64,000 bases of DNA from Acidisarcina sp. (GTDB lineage: Bacteria > Acidobacteriota > Terriglobia > Terriglobales > Acidobacteriaceae): contig DATLIY010000007.1 in the NCBI GenBank assembly GCA_035539175.1, positions 1,054,001 through 1,118,000 on the forward strand. The letters run 5' to 3'. Below the pieces are notes generated by a model. The model ran no database searches, was not told the origin of the DNA, and saw only the letters and a program-made list of their open reading frames with translations. Positions within the stretch are counted from its first letter, which is position 1; every line of letters starts with the position of its first letter. Of the stretch, positions 33,716 through 44,600 are shown in pieces. Made by a program: the position numbers and the translations under genes.

Positions 33716-35737
33716 TCAGCGTTTGAATTCGTAGCGCAGGGAAGCACCGCCGAAGGATCGCAATGGAACCCCGACGATGCGCTCGATGGGCAAGCTCCCT
33801 GCAGGCAGGGCGAAGGTCTCGAGGGTCTGTCCCGAGTAGCCATTCGCCAGAGAGCCATGAAGAGAGACAACCCAGCGCCCATCACCCAGCGATTTCTCCA
33901 GGCCAAGGCGGATCTCCTGCACAGGCACAGCGCGGAAGCTGTCCCCCAGCGGCTTCTCGCCAACGTATTCGTATTCCGCCTTTGCTGCGGTGTGGAATGG
34001 AAGGCGTTCGATAGTGCCGATCGAATCGACGATCAGCCGCGGAGCTTCCGGCACCGGCTGATGCAGAGCACGGTCAGTTGCGTTGGCCTGCGAGTACGAG
34101 GCGAGAAGCAAACCACGGGAGTAGCGCCTCCGGGCCAGAATGGTGAAGTAGCGGTTTAGCGAAGGGCCGTTGTCCTGCTGCAGTCCGGTATCAGGATCAA
34201 TCCTGGCCAACTCCTCGGAGTTCGTCTGATGGGCAAGCGTCACCCGCAACTCCGTTCCGGCGATCACCTTGCCTACAACCAACTGGTACTCGCGCGATTG
34301 AGTGATGAGCGCACCATGGCCGGTTCCGGAGCCGATGCGCGGGTCATTCTCGTGAAAAGCCTTTCCAAAGCTCAACGAGAGCTGCGGCAGGACTCCGCCC
34401 TGTTCCCTTCCCCAGGTCAGCGTGATCTTCGGGCTGGTAGTTCGCGGCGTCTGGGTGTAGGAGTTCGCCGAAGTGAGCTTGTCGGTATTGGCAAACTGGA
34501 TCTCGTCGTGCCGCACCCCTGCATAGACCCGGAGGCGATGCCCCAGATCCCCTTCGAGAGCCGCGAAGGGAGCATAGTCGCTGATGGTCAGGTCATTCCC
34601 GGTAACGAGCCGCAGGGTTCCCTGAGCATCCGCATGAGCCAGGTCGAGGCCGCGCGGGGCATCCCGCCGGTAGTCCAGCCCGGCAAGCGCATAGAAGCGC
34701 GCGCCAATCTTCTGCGTATAGGTTGCGTTGGCGCCCTGCACGGTGCGGAACTCGCTCTGCTCAATCAGGCCAAGTCCGAAGTTGGAGTCGAGAGCAAGGC
34801 TATACGTGCGTGAGAATGCCGAGAGCGTAAGGAGTTGCCGCTCGGAGGGCCGCCAACTGTCTGTGATCACAGCCAGCGTGGTGTGGGTCAGATCCTTCTG
34901 TCGGGGATCGATGGTATCGTCCGCGACCGGCGTCGCCAGCGGGATAAGCCCGGGAAGACGGGAGAATCCGTAATAGGCTGCGCCAAACGCCGTGAGCCGA
35001 TGATTGCCGAGGGTCCAGACCCGCTGGGCGTTGACCTTGTACTGCTGCCGCTCTTCCGGACGGGCCAGAAAGCCGTTCCCGAAGGATGCCTCCACCACGA
35101 TCCACGCCAGCCTGGCGGAGTTTCGTGGAGACCAGCCAGCGGACACGTCTCCGTCGCGGCCATCGCTCGTCAACTGCAGGAAAGGAGCAAGGCGGTCCCG
35201 CAGGCTGTAATTCACCGCGAGGTTGATCGAGTGATCGCCATAGCGCGCGTTAAAAGCTGCGTTATCCACTTCGACGCCGCCGAGGATCGCCGGTATAAGC
35301 AGGTTGGGGTCGGCGTAACCATTGCCATGCGCATTCGCGGTCAGGTTATTGGGAAAGAGGAAATCCCCGATCTGAAAGAACTGGACGACTGGCTCTCCAT
35401 GATCTCCGGCAACTCCGGGGGCAAAATACTGCGGTGCCTTGATGCCGCCGGACGCAGTCTCCGCCGGATAGCCGGGAATGGAAAATGGAATCCCCGGCCG
35501 GCCGGGATCGGCGGGCAGCAGATCCTCGCGGCTGAATGCCGAGGCGGACGGATCCGGCGCAAGCGCATCCTCGTGCGCGTATACCATCACGCTCTCCTTC
35601 AGGGAAAGCGCGAGCGGCGTTCCCCGGGCAGAAGAGACGTCATCCTGCGGGCTCTGCTGGCCATAAATCACCCCTGGAATGCAAAAAATGAGCAGGCTGG
35701 CCGTCCATCGAGCGCATTTTCGGGGCATATTGCCCAT
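33716..35737 (-). CDS. TonB-dependent receptor-like outer-membrane protein
   Basis: A 673-residue exported barrel. The signal peptide ends near VIYGQQ (about residue 26). The N-terminal part includes QFFQIGDFLFPNNLTANAHG and PAILGGVEVDNAAFNAR, which resemble plug-domain and first-barrel elements. The remainder shows about 20 amphipathic strands and ends GASLRYEFKR. Substrate unknown. The start is uncertain between 35737 and an ATG nine bases later. It is divergent from mqnC, and the DUF481 gene is just downstream, so both may share a transcript. Confidence 0.82.
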   Translation of the reverse strand: MGNMPRKCARWTASLLIFCIPGVIYGQQSPQDDVSSARGTPLALSLKESVMVYAHEDALAPDPSASAFSREDLLPADPGRPGIPFSIPGYPAETASGGIKAPQYFAPGVAGDHGEPVVQFFQIGDFLFPNNLTANAHGNGYADPNLLIPAILGGVEVDNAAFNARYGDHSINLAVNYSLRDRLAPFLQLTSDGRDGDVSAGWSPRNSARLAWIVVEASFGNGFLARPEERQQYKVNAQRVWTLGNHRLTAFGAAYYGFSRLPGLIPLATPVADDTIDPRQKDLTHTTLAVITDSWRPSERQLLTLSAFSRTYSLALDSNFGLGLIEQSEFRTVQGANATYTQKIGARFYALAGLDYRRDAPRGLDLAHADAQGTLRLVTGNDLTISDYAPFAALEGDLGHRLRVYAGVRHDEIQFANTDKLTSANSYTQTPRTTSPKITLTWGREQGGVLPQLSLSFGKAFHENDPRIGSGTGHGALITQSREYQLVVGKVIAGTELRVTLAHQTNSEELARIDPDTGLQQDNGPSLNRYFTILARRRYSRGLLLASYSQANATDRALHQPVPEAPRLIVDSIGTIERLPFHTAAKAEYEYVGEKPLGDSFRAVPVQEIRLGLEKSLGDGRWVVSLHGSLANGYSGQTLETFALPAGSLPIERIVGVPLRSFGGASLRYEFKR

Positions 35738-35912
35738 GATAAGACGCTCCCCCTGCTCCAGAATCAGCCTTGTCCCAAAATCAGCGTTGCCGCAGAATCA
35801 GACTCGCTGCAAACGCCGATTCCGGGGGCAAACCAGCAAAAACCTGGCCAGTCTGGGGAGTTGGAGACCCCCGGCACTCGCCGAACGCTCTCGGGGGCTT
35901 TAAAATCTAGAT

Positions 35913-36959
35913 ATGTCGTTAACTCGCCAGCAGGCTCTTGACTATTTCCGCTCCGACGATCTGATCGGCCTGGGCATGGAAGCCGATGCGCTTCGCCGCA
36001 GGCTCCACCCCGAGGGAGTGGTCACCTACATCATCGATCGCAACATCAACTACACCAACTACTGCACCGAGTACTGCACCTTCTGCGCCTTCTACCGGCC
36101 GCTCAAGGGCCCCCAGGCCTCGGAAGGCTACATCCTGGACTTCGAGACGATCTACGACAAGATCGCGGAGACGCTGGAGATGGGCGGCACCGGCGTATTG
36201 ATGCAGGGCGGCCTGCACCCGGACCTGAAGATCGACTACTTCGAGAAGATGCTGACGGGCATCAAGCAGCGCTTCCCGCAGATCTGGCTACATTGCTTTT
36301 CCGCGTCGGAGATTCTGGCGATTGCCGAATACAGCGGCATCACGGTCCGCGACACGATTGCGCGGCTGCGCGATGCCGGGCTGGCCTCGATACCGGGCGG
36401 CGGCGCGGAGATCCTCGACGACGAAGTTCGCCATCGCATTGCGCGGCTCAAGTGCTCCACAGCGGACTGGCTGCTGGTGCACCGCACGGCTCACCAGCTT
36501 GGCATGCGCACCACGGCTACTATGATGTTCGGCGTGGGTGAGACTTTTGAGCAGCGCATCAACCACTTTGAAGAGGTCCGCCGCCTGCAGGAAGAGACGG
36601 GCGGATTCACCGCCTTTATCCCCTGGAGCTTCCAGCCGACGAACACCGCGCTTGGCGGCCGCGGATGGGAGGAAGCTACCTCGGTCGAATACCTGAAGGT
36701 ACTCGCCATCTCGCGCCTCTATCTCGATAACGTGGAGAATGTGCAATCCAGCTGGGTGACCCAGGGGCTGAAGGTGCTGCAGATGGGTCTGCACTTCGGC
36801 GGCAACGATGTGGGATCGGTAATGCTGGAAGAGAACGTGGTGAAGGCCGCGGGAACCGCCAACCACACCACGGAAGAGGAGCTCCGTCGCCTGATTCGCG
36901 ATGCAGGGTTTAAGCCCGTGCAACGCGATACGCTCTACCGGACCATGTTCCTGAACTAG
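35913..36959 (+). CDS. mqnC: Cyclic dehypoxanthinyl futalosine synthase
   Basis: A 348-residue radical SAM enzyme of the futalosine route to menaquinone. The cluster motif is Cys51, Cys55 and Cys58 in YCTEYCTFCAF, an atypical spacing matching the CxxxCxxC of radical SAM. Further hallmarks are GVLMQGGLHPDLKIDY and ATMMFGVGETFEQR. It is close in sequence type to MqnE and CofH, but the N-terminus and VTYIIDRNINYTNYC suit MqnC. No other mqn gene lies in the window. Confidence 0.93.
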   Translation: MSLTRQQALDYFRSDDLIGLGMEADALRRRLHPEGVVTYIIDRNINYTNYCTEYCTFCAFYRPLKGPQASEGYILDFETIYDKIAETLEMGGTGVLMQGGLHPDLKIDYFEKMLTGIKQRFPQIWLHCFSASEILAIAEYSGITVRDTIARLRDAGLASIPGGGAEILDDEVRHRIARLKCSTADWLLVHRTAHQLGMRTTATMMFGVGETFEQRINHFEEVRRLQEETGGFTAFIPWSFQPTNTALGGRGWEEATSVEYLKVLAISRLYLDNVENVQSSWVTQGLKVLQMGLHFGGNDVGSVMLEENVVKAAGTANHTTEEELRRLIRDAGFKPVQRDTLYRTMFLN

Positions 36960-37056
36960 ATATGCCCGGCGGCATCTACACGTACAACTGCGGGGGCTGT
37001 GCATCCTCGCGTACAATTGGCAACAGAAATTCGGCCGAAGATGCCGCTGCGGAGGC

Positions 37057-38754
37057 ATGATCCTGCTCGCCCCTATGTTCCTGAAGTTTGCGGTTGGAAA
37101 GACTTTCGCAGTGTCCTGCATGTTGAAAGCGCATACCTTTGCAGCCCTGATGCTGGTGGCCGACCAGCACAGTCTGCAGCACTATTTGCGCACCCACTAC
37201 GCCGACCGCACCTTCGAGCATCTCTACCGCTGGAACCCGTTCGACATCATGCTGCTGATCCCGTACTTCACCGTGATGATCGTTCTTGCGGCGTACGGCA
37301 TGCACCGCTACCAGCTCGTCTACCGCTACTACAAGAACAAGAAGAATCTCGACATCACGCCCTCAGGCCAATTCGCGGAGCTGCCGCGCGTCACCATTCA
37401 GCTGCCCATATTTAACGAGCAGTTCGTGATCGACCGCCTGCTGGAAGCCTGCTGCAACCTCGACTATCCGGAGGACAAGCTGGAGATCCAGGTCCTCGAT
37501 GACTCCACCGACGAGACCAAAGTGGTGGCTCGCGAGATGGTGGAGCGCTATCGCGCCGCCGGGCACCCCATCGTCTATGTGCATCGCGAGAATCGCCACG
37601 GCTACAAGGCTGGGGCGCTCGACGCCGGACTGAAGACGGCAACCGGCGAATTTATCGCCATCTTCGATGCGGACTTTGTACCGCCAAGAGACTGGCTGAT
37701 GCGTGTGATTCACCACTTCGCCGATCCCAAAATCGGCATGGTGCAAACGCGCTGGACCCACCTGAACCGCGACTTCAGCTTCCTTACGCAGGTAGAGGCG
37801 ATCCTGCTCGATGGCCACTTTGTGCTGGAGCATGGCGCACGCGCACGCAGCGGCGTCTTCTTCAACTTCAACGGTACGGCGGGCATGTGGCGGCGGCAGG
37901 CCATCTCCGACGCAGGCGGATGGCAGCACGACACGCTCACCGAGGACACCGACCTGAGCTATCGGTCGCAACTTGCAGGATGGAAGTTCAAATACCTGCC
38001 CAACGTGGAGTGTCCCGCGGAGCTGCCCATTGAGATGACTGCCTTCAAGACGCAGCAGGCGCGCTGGGCCAAGGGCCTTATCCAGACCTCGAAGAAGATT
38101 CTCCCCCAGGTGCTCCACAGCAACGTTCCCCGCCGCGTCAAAATTGAGGCGATCTACCACCTGACCGCGAACCTGAGCTACCCGCTGATGGTGGTTCTCT
38201 CGGTGCTGCTGATGCCGGCAATGGTCATCCGCTTCTACCAGGGATGGTTCCAGATGCTGCTCATCGACGTGCCGCTTTTTCTTGCCTCGACGTTTTCCAT
38301 CTCCTCTTTCTACCTTGTCTCGCAGAAGGAGCTCTTCCCCGGCAAATGGTATAAGACGCTGCTCTTCCTGCCGTTCCTGATGGCGCTGGGCATCGGGCTG
38401 ACGGTGACCAATACTATCGCCGTGATGGAGGCGATCTTCGGTATTAAGAGCGCCTTCAAGCGCACGCCGAAGTACCGCGTACAGCAGAAGGGCGAGAAGT
38501 CGCAGGCCGCCAAGTACCGCAAGCGCCTCGGCATCATTCCCTGGATCGAGCTGGTCATCGGCTGCTACTTCGCGCTGACGATCTGGTATGCCATCACCAA
38601 CGAGAACTACTTCACGGTGCCCTTCCTGCTGCTCTTTGTGGTGGGCTACTGGTATACCGGGCTGCTATCGCTCTTTCAGGGGCGCTTCGAACGCTTCCGC
38701 CGCGGTGCAAATCTCGAGGAGTCCTCGCCCAAGCCATTCCCCGTCGGAGTATAG
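37057..38754 (+). CDS. Family 2 glycosyltransferase, cellulose-synthase-like
   Basis: A 565-residue membrane glycosyltransferase of the GT2 fold. Processive-type motifs are VLDDSTD (147-152), DAD at 204-206, TED at 295-297 and QQARWAKG at 333-340. An N-terminal helix pair and four to five C-terminal membrane helices fit a transporter-synthase. It resembles CslA/ManS-type beta-mannan or glucan synthases, but the product cannot be read. The start is uncertain: 37057 has GGAGG only one base upstream, and ATGs at 37075, 37120 and 37150 are also in frame. Confidence 0.88.
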   Translation: MILLAPMFLKFAVGKTFAVSCMLKAHTFAALMLVADQHSLQHYLRTHYADRTFEHLYRWNPFDIMLLIPYFTVMIVLAAYGMHRYQLVYRYYKNKKNLDITPSGQFAELPRVTIQLPIFNEQFVIDRLLEACCNLDYPEDKLEIQVLDDSTDETKVVAREMVERYRAAGHPIVYVHRENRHGYKAGALDAGLKTATGEFIAIFDADFVPPRDWLMRVIHHFADPKIGMVQTRWTHLNRDFSFLTQVEAILLDGHFVLEHGARARSGVFFNFNGTAGMWRRQAISDAGGWQHDTLTEDTDLSYRSQLAGWKFKYLPNVECPAELPIEMTAFKTQQARWAKGLIQTSKKILPQVLHSNVPRRVKIEAIYHLTANLSYPLMVVLSVLLMPAMVIRFYQGWFQMLLIDVPLFLASTFSISSFYLVSQKELFPGKWYKTLLFLPFLMALGIGLTVTNTIAVMEAIFGIKSAFKRTPKYRVQQKGEKSQAAKYRKRLGIIPWIELVIGCYFALTIWYAITNENYFTVPFLLLFVVGYWYTGLLSLFQGRFERFRRGANLEESSPKPFPVGV

Positions 38755-38872
38755 AAAGCGGCCAGGCTTCTCTGGCTCAATTGGTGTGCTTTTAAGCCTC
38801 AATTGACGCGCTTCGCCGCGGCTACTCTACTCCAGGACATAACAGCTCAGATTGCTCTACACTCTTCTCAAG

Positions 38873-40219
38873 ATGAAGAGACTGTTACTGGCTATCCTGC
38901 TTTTCTTCCTTGGCGCGTCCACAGCGCCCGCTCTCGAGAAACAACCTGCTGCCGACTATCATGCGCGGCGCGTTGCGCTGGCCAGTCATCTTGATGGCGG
39001 CGTGGCCATCCTGTTCGCGGCGCAGGAGCCGGTGCTCGACTTTATGCCCTACCGGCAAGACGAGGACTTCTACTACCTGACCGGATGGAATGAGCCGGGA
39101 GCCGCACTGCTGATCGAAGGCGAAGCCTCCGCGGCTGCCGGAAATCCTGCGCACCCCTATCGCGAGGTGATGCTGCTGCCGACGCGCAACCTGCGCCTGG
39201 AGCTCTACACCGGAGTCAAGCTGGACGCCAGCTCGCCCGGCGCTGTGTCGGCAACCGGAGTCGCCGACGTGCAGCCGATGACGGAGCTGCCCTCGCTGCT
39301 CAGCCAGATGCTGCGCGCGGACAGCCGCCTGCGGCAGAGCATCTGGGCGCAGCACGATTCGCCCGACGCGAAGGCGCTGCTGACCTGGACCTCAACCACA
39401 CTCGGCACCGCCAGTGTTCCCGATGCGCGCGACGTGAGCGAGTTGACGACACCGCTGCGCATACTGAAGGATGCCCGGGAGATTGACCTGCTGACCAAGG
39501 CCACAGACGCTTCCATGGTGGCGCAGCGCGCGATGATGCGGGCGGTGCATCCGGGAGCAAGCGAGCGCACCGTCGCAGGAATCATCATCGAGAACCTGAT
39601 GGCACAGGGATGCGAGCGGCCCTCGTATTCGCCCATCGTTGGCTCGGGATTGCAGTCTACCGTGCTGCACTACGCGGAGAACCTGCATACAATGCAGGCG
39701 GGCGATGTGGTGGTGGTCGATGCCGCCGGCGAATACTCGATGTACGCCTCGGACATTACGCGCACGGTCCCTGTCAGCGGTCACTTCAGCGCGCGCCAGC
39801 GGGAAGTATACGATGTAGTTCTGGGAGCGCAGCGAGCAGCGATGGCTGCGTTTGTCGCGGGCAAGTCGAAGATCAACGATCGTGAGCATCGCGACCCCGA
39901 CTCGCTCGATACCGTGGCGTGGAACTACATCAACACGCATGGCAAGGACCTGCACGGCGAGCCGCTCGGCAAATACTGGATTCATGGCCTTGGCCACTCG
40001 GTCGGTATCGATGTGCACGATCCCATGGACTACACAAAGGCCATCCCTCCTGGCGCCGTCTTCACCATTGAGCCGGGAGTCTACATTCCCGAAGAGAAGC
40101 TAGGGGTGCGAATCGAGGATATCTACCGCGTGGATGAACACGGCAAGCTGATCGACCTGACGGAAAAGCTGGCGCATACGGCCGACGAAGTGGAAGCGGC
40201 AATGAAGGCAAAAGAGTGA
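38873..40219 (+). CDS. Exported Xaa-Pro aminopeptidase P
   Basis: A 448-residue M24 metallopeptidase. A signal peptide (residues 1-21, LLLAILLFFLGASTAPALE) sets it apart from cytoplasmic PepP. The creatinase-type N-domain is followed by a pita-bread domain with metal ligands Asp283 (VVVDAAGE), Asp294 (YASDITRT), His375 (GLGHSVGIDVHD), Glu400 (TIEPGVY) and Glu415 (GVRIEDIY). It would cleave the N-terminal residue before proline in the periplasm. The start was set at 38873 (KRLLLAI); an alternative TTG lies 21 bases upstream. The next gene overlaps its stop. Confidence 0.9.
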   Translation: MKRLLLAILLFFLGASTAPALEKQPAADYHARRVALASHLDGGVAILFAAQEPVLDFMPYRQDEDFYYLTGWNEPGAALLIEGEASAAAGNPAHPYREVMLLPTRNLRLELYTGVKLDASSPGAVSATGVADVQPMTELPSLLSQMLRADSRLRQSIWAQHDSPDAKALLTWTSTTLGTASVPDARDVSELTTPLRILKDAREIDLLTKATDASMVAQRAMMRAVHPGASERTVAGIIIENLMAQGCERPSYSPIVGSGLQSTVLHYAENLHTMQAGDVVVVDAAGEYSMYASDITRTVPVSGHFSARQREVYDVVLGAQRAAMAAFVAGKSKINDREHRDPDSLDTVAWNYINTHGKDLHGEPLGKYWIHGLGHSVGIDVHDPMDYTKAIPPGAVFTIEPGVYIPEEKLGVRIEDIYRVDEHGKLIDLTEKLAHTADEVEAAMKAKE

Positions 40220-40617
40220 GAATACTGCAGTCGTTTCTGGCTATCGGCGGCGGCTTCCTTTCGATCGCCATCCTGGTGGCGATCACAACCCTGGTGCTCA
40301 AACGCATCGCGCCGGAGATGGTAGACGAAGAATCGGCATCGCAAAAGAAACCGAGACGGTTACATTTGCTGCTGAACCTGGGATACAGTGCCCTGTTTGG
40401 CGCTGTCGGAGGCTACGTCACGGCGTGGATCGCCCACGCAAACCCGATCATCCACACGCTCGCCCTGGCGCTGGTAGTGTTGCTACTCAGCGCCATGGCC
40501 GCATTGCAGATGAAGGGCAGACAGCCGGTGAGCTATCAACTCGCGCTTACTGCGCTCACGCCTTTGGCCGTTCTGGGTGGAGGCTTGCTGCGCCTGAAGC
40601 AACTCGGCTTGCTTTAG
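40216..40617 (+). CDS. Small polytopic membrane protein, unknown
   Basis: A 133-residue protein with about four hydrophobic segments (roughly 6-28, 54-72, 78-96 and 107-122). A charged loop (DEESASQKKPRRLH) lies between the first two. It starts with GTG overlapping the aminopeptidase stop (GTGA), so it is likely co-translated. No family is recognised. Confidence 0.75.
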   Translation: MRILQSFLAIGGGFLSIAILVAITTLVLKRIAPEMVDEESASQKKPRRLHLLLNLGYSALFGAVGGYVTAWIAHANPIIHTLALALVVLLLSAMAALQMKGRQPVSYQLALTALTPLAVLGGGLLRLKQLGLL

Positions 40618-40626
40618 CTGGTTTGG

Positions 40627-41421
40627 CTACCAGCGAAAGCCAAACGTAACCGGAACAACCCTGGTGGCGCGGCCCGGCGTGTCGATCCAGGTGTAACGCG
40701 CCTCAGAAAAGAATTTGCCACCGCTCCAGTTACCAAATGTAAATCCGCCGCCGATGTTCATGCCTCCCTGGCTGGTTGCAAAGTGACTCACCACCACGTT
40801 TCCGGTGTAGTCGTAGGGATAGCAGAAAAAGAAATCGCAGTAGTAGCTGTTGATGATGCCGGGCTGGGTGAAGGCCGTGTATTTGCGGTAGAACCCGCCG
40901 CCACCGGTGAGATAGCCGCCCCACGAACCGCCGGTCTTATAGTCCCACACAGGATTCAGCGTGAGCGACCAGATGTGCACATAGCCGCCGGGCTCGCCAA
41001 CCTGTGCCAGCACCTTCGCGGGGATCTTGTTGCTGTCGAACTGGTACTCCCCGATCATCGAAAAATTACGATCGAAGCGATATCCGGCACCCGCAACGAC
41101 ATTCCACCCATAGGTAAGATCGTGCTGGTCCTCGTCGGCTGGAGTGGTGAAGCCCCCGCCAAACTTGGCTGCAAAATGGCTCACCCACGGACTATGCGAT
41201 GGATAGCCGTATGCAGGCACAGCCTGCCCGTTGCCTTCGAGCGCATGCAGATGGAGCGGAGCCGCATCTCCGGGATCGACCATGCTGTGATATTCGTCAG
41301 AACTGGATACCTGACTGGACACCTGGGCCTGAAGGGCCGGGGCTCCGTTCGATAGCAGAAGAATAGCGGCAATAGTAGCGACTTTGCAGATCGGAGGAAC
41401 AAGAGAACGCAATGAAAGCAT
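40627..41421 (-). CDS. Secreted outer-membrane porin-like barrel
   Basis: A 264-residue exported protein. A signal peptide of about 32 residues (ending APALQAQ) is followed by a barrel of about eight strands, with WNVVAGAGYRFDRNFSMIGEYQF and a C-terminal VPVTFGFRW ending in an aromatic residue. The start is at 41421, with GAGGAG five bases upstream on the minus strand. It is convergent with the small membrane gene, nine bases apart. Function unknown. Confidence 0.8.
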   Translation of the reverse strand: MLSLRSLVPPICKVATIAAILLLSNGAPALQAQVSSQVSSSDEYHSMVDPGDAAPLHLHALEGNGQAVPAYGYPSHSPWVSHFAAKFGGGFTTPADEDQHDLTYGWNVVAGAGYRFDRNFSMIGEYQFDSNKIPAKVLAQVGEPGGYVHIWSLTLNPVWDYKTGGSWGGYLTGGGGFYRKYTAFTQPGIINSYYCDFFFCYPYDYTGNVVVSHFATSQGGMNIGGGFTFGNWSGGKFFSEARYTWIDTPGRATRVVPVTFGFRW

Positions 41422-41557
41422 AAGTCTCCTCGAACACAACTCGCCCAACAGGATCGAAGACCTCGCGACGGCCGGCACACTGCTGCCCGTCACCACTTTT
41501 GTTAGACGCGATCCTGCGGAGTTTGTTGCGCGAGGGCTTACTTCCCGCATTACGCAA

Positions 41558-41583
41558 AAAGGCCGGGACTGATCCCGGCCTTT
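41558..41583 (-). terminator. Rho-independent terminator of RNase E/G
   Basis: A perfect 11-bp stem (41558-41568 with 41573-41583) has a 4-base loop. On the minus strand it is followed by TTTTTGCG, and it lies about 25 bases past the RNase E/G stop. Confidence 0.85.
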
Positions 41584-41608
41584 CGCGCGATGAAGTATGG
41601 TTTTGTGT

Positions 41609-44600
41609 TTAGTGGATGTCGAACTGCTCCGGATGCAGACTTGGATCGCTCTTCACGATGATGTTCTTGCTGATCATCTCTTCAAGCTCGGTCAGCCATT
41701 TTGCATTGTGATCCTTCAACGTCTTCACCACATCAGGATGCACACGCAGCAGAACATCTCCGTGATCGAAAGTCTTCTGCATCTTGTGCATCTCAACGTA
41801 GATCTCGTTGCAGACTGTGACCGGGCTCTTCACCATTCCCGTTCCCTGGCAGATGGTGCACTGCACGCTCAAGGTGCGCTCCAGCGACTGCTTGACGCGC
41901 TTGCGGGTGATGGCGACCAATCCGAAATCGTTGAACTGGAGAACCTTCGACGGCGCACGATCCGCCTTCAACGCCTCTTCCAGTGCCTGCATCACGCGAT
42001 GGCGATTCTTGCGCTCATCCATGTCGATGAAGTCGATGACGATGATGCCGCCGAGATCGCGGAGACGAATCTGTCGCACGATCTCTGGAATCGCGTCCAG
42101 GTTGGTCTTGAGAATCGTATCCTCAAGCCGCGCCGTCTTGCCCACATACTTGCCGGTGTTGATGTCAATTGCGACAAGCGCCTCGGTCTGGTTGATGACG
42201 ATCGAACCACCCGACTTGAGCCATACCTTAGACTTCAGCGCCTTGCTGATTTCGTCCTGGATGCCAAACTGTTCGAAGAGCGGCGTCTCCTTGGTATAGA
42301 GCTTGACGCGGCGCACCAGGGATGGCTGGAAGCGGTTGAGGAAGCGCACGATGCGCTCGTATTCCACTTCGCTATCCACCCAGATAGAAGAGAAATTATC
42401 CGACACCTGATCGCGCAGGATGCGCTCGACAAGGTTGAGGTCGTGATAGATCAGGGCCGGTGCCTTGGCTGAGTCGGAGCGCTGCTTAATCTCCGCCCAC
42501 AGGCTGATTAGGAAACGGATGTCGGCGCGGAGATCTTCTTCGCTGGCTCCATCCGCAGCCGTGCGCACGATGAATCCGCCGCTGTTCTCTCCCTTTTCGC
42601 TGATCAGAATCCGCTTCAGCCGCTGGCGCTCTTCGTCGGAAGAGATCTTACGCGAGACCCCGACGTGATTGACGGTCGGCATAAAGACCAGGAACCGGCC
42701 CGGCAGCGCGATATGACTGGTGATGCGGGCACCCTTCTTGGCGATGGGCTCCTTCGCGATCTGAACCAGAATCTCCTGGCCCTGCTTCAATAAGTCGCTG
42801 ATGATCGGCAGATCGGTCATCTGCGCCGTGGATCTGCGTCCACGATCTCCACCACCGCTGTTGCCGCGACGGCGGCCGTGGCGTCCACCACGTCCTCCGC
42901 GACGCCCTTCATCGCTGCGGCGGCTGGGAGCGGGAGCACCGTCGGCGGCGGGAGCTTCTTCCTCCGATTCCTCATCGAAGTCTTCGCCAATCGCTTCTAC
43001 TTCGGACTCTTCGTCGCTCTCCTCATGCTCTTCCTCGGTCTCGGTCTCTTCGGTCGCCACGTCGGAGTGGAACGCAACGTTGACGCGGGTATCGAGATGC
43101 GTATCACGAACCAGCTCGCCAAGGTCCGCGTCGGTCAGGCTATGGTCAATGGTCTCTTCTTCCAGCTCATCCAGATCGTGTTCTTCGCTATGCGCATAGA
43201 GAGGGGTAAAGTCGTACTCCTCTTCGTCGATAACCTCTTCTTCAATCACTCCACGGCCGGGCGCAAATCCCTGGATCGTTCCGACGCTGGTACCGCTGTC
43301 TTCCGTGCCGCTCTCTTCCTCTATCTCCTCAAAGTCTTCGGCTACATCCTGCAGTTCTTCGAGAGACTGTTCCTTGTTGAGCAGCTGCTCCTTCTCCGCG
43401 GCAGCTTCGTTCTCCTCGGCATTCACGGGCGCAGCGGCGGTCTCTTCGACACTCGCAGGCTCGACGGCCGGGGTCACTGGGATCTCCTGCGAATGCTCGG
43501 CAAGCTCGCCGGTTCCAAGGACGCGATCCACATGCACACGGTCAACGTGGTGCTGGACTTCGGCAGCAGCCTCGCTGGGTGCCTCAACTTCGGCCTTCTC
43601 CTCTGCGGGAGTCACGAGGCGGAACTCGCTCGGCGCGGTAGGATCCACGCGATACGACGCTGAGGCATGCGTCGGTTCGGTTTCCTCAGGAAACGGCTCA
43701 ACCCGCTGCTCGGAATCGTGATGGTGTTCGGGATGCTTGATCTCGGCGACTGGTTCAGCTTCTATGGTCGGCTCGGCAGCGTGGCCCACAACCGCCTCAG
43801 TCTCTTCTTCCGCCGCTTCATATTGCGCTTCTTCCGCAGCCTCGAACTGAATCTCTTCCGGCGTCTCTACGTTCGTATCGGCGTGCGCATCAACGTCCGC
43901 TGCGGTCGCGGAAGCCTCTGCCTCGTGCTCGGCAGGAGCGGGCGTCTCCTCAACGTGGGTCGCGCCTGTCGCCGGCGCCAGCGGCACATCATTGCGATAG
44001 CGGGAGATCGTCTCACCCGGCAGCAGATTGCCGCCATCCCACTCGATCGGGGTTTCGATCAGTGTGGACGGCTTGAAGGTCGTGTAGACCGGCGTCGGCC
44101 GCGCAGGCTCAACAGGATTACTGGGCAGCGCTTCAATCTCAATCTCCGGCTCCTGGGCGGGTGCGTGGCCGTACTTCGAGAGTGACTCGCCGGGCAGAAA
44201 GACGGCCGCGGAGGATGCAGAGGATTGCGGCGCATGCGTCGATTTGCGCGGCTCCTCGGCGATGAAGGGCTCGGCCTCGTGCTCTGCGTGGGCCGCGTGG
44301 ATCGAATACGTCTCCGAGGCTTCGTCGAAGCTCTCTTCCTGTGTGGATGGCTCGGCCTCGCGCACCGGTTGCTGTCCGCGCATACCGCGGCGGCGGCCAC
44401 GGCGGCCACGCCAGCGGCGGGTTCCGCCCTGCTCAAACTCTTCTTCCCTGCCCTCTGTCGGGGAGGGTGTGACAACCGCAGCCTCTTCCGCCAGTTGATC
44501 CGGACGAGCGGCACGGGGCGGGCGATTCTCTCGCGGTTCGCGGGCTTGCTGATCGCGGGACTCGCGCGGTTCTCGGGCTTGCGGTTCGCGAGATTCGCGC

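Noticed and set aside
42878-43663. Plus-strand frames of about 260 codons, some looking membrane-like, opposite the RNase E/G insertion
   Set aside because: They are the complement of Glu-rich codons, which read as Leu/Phe-rich strings; no start context supports them.
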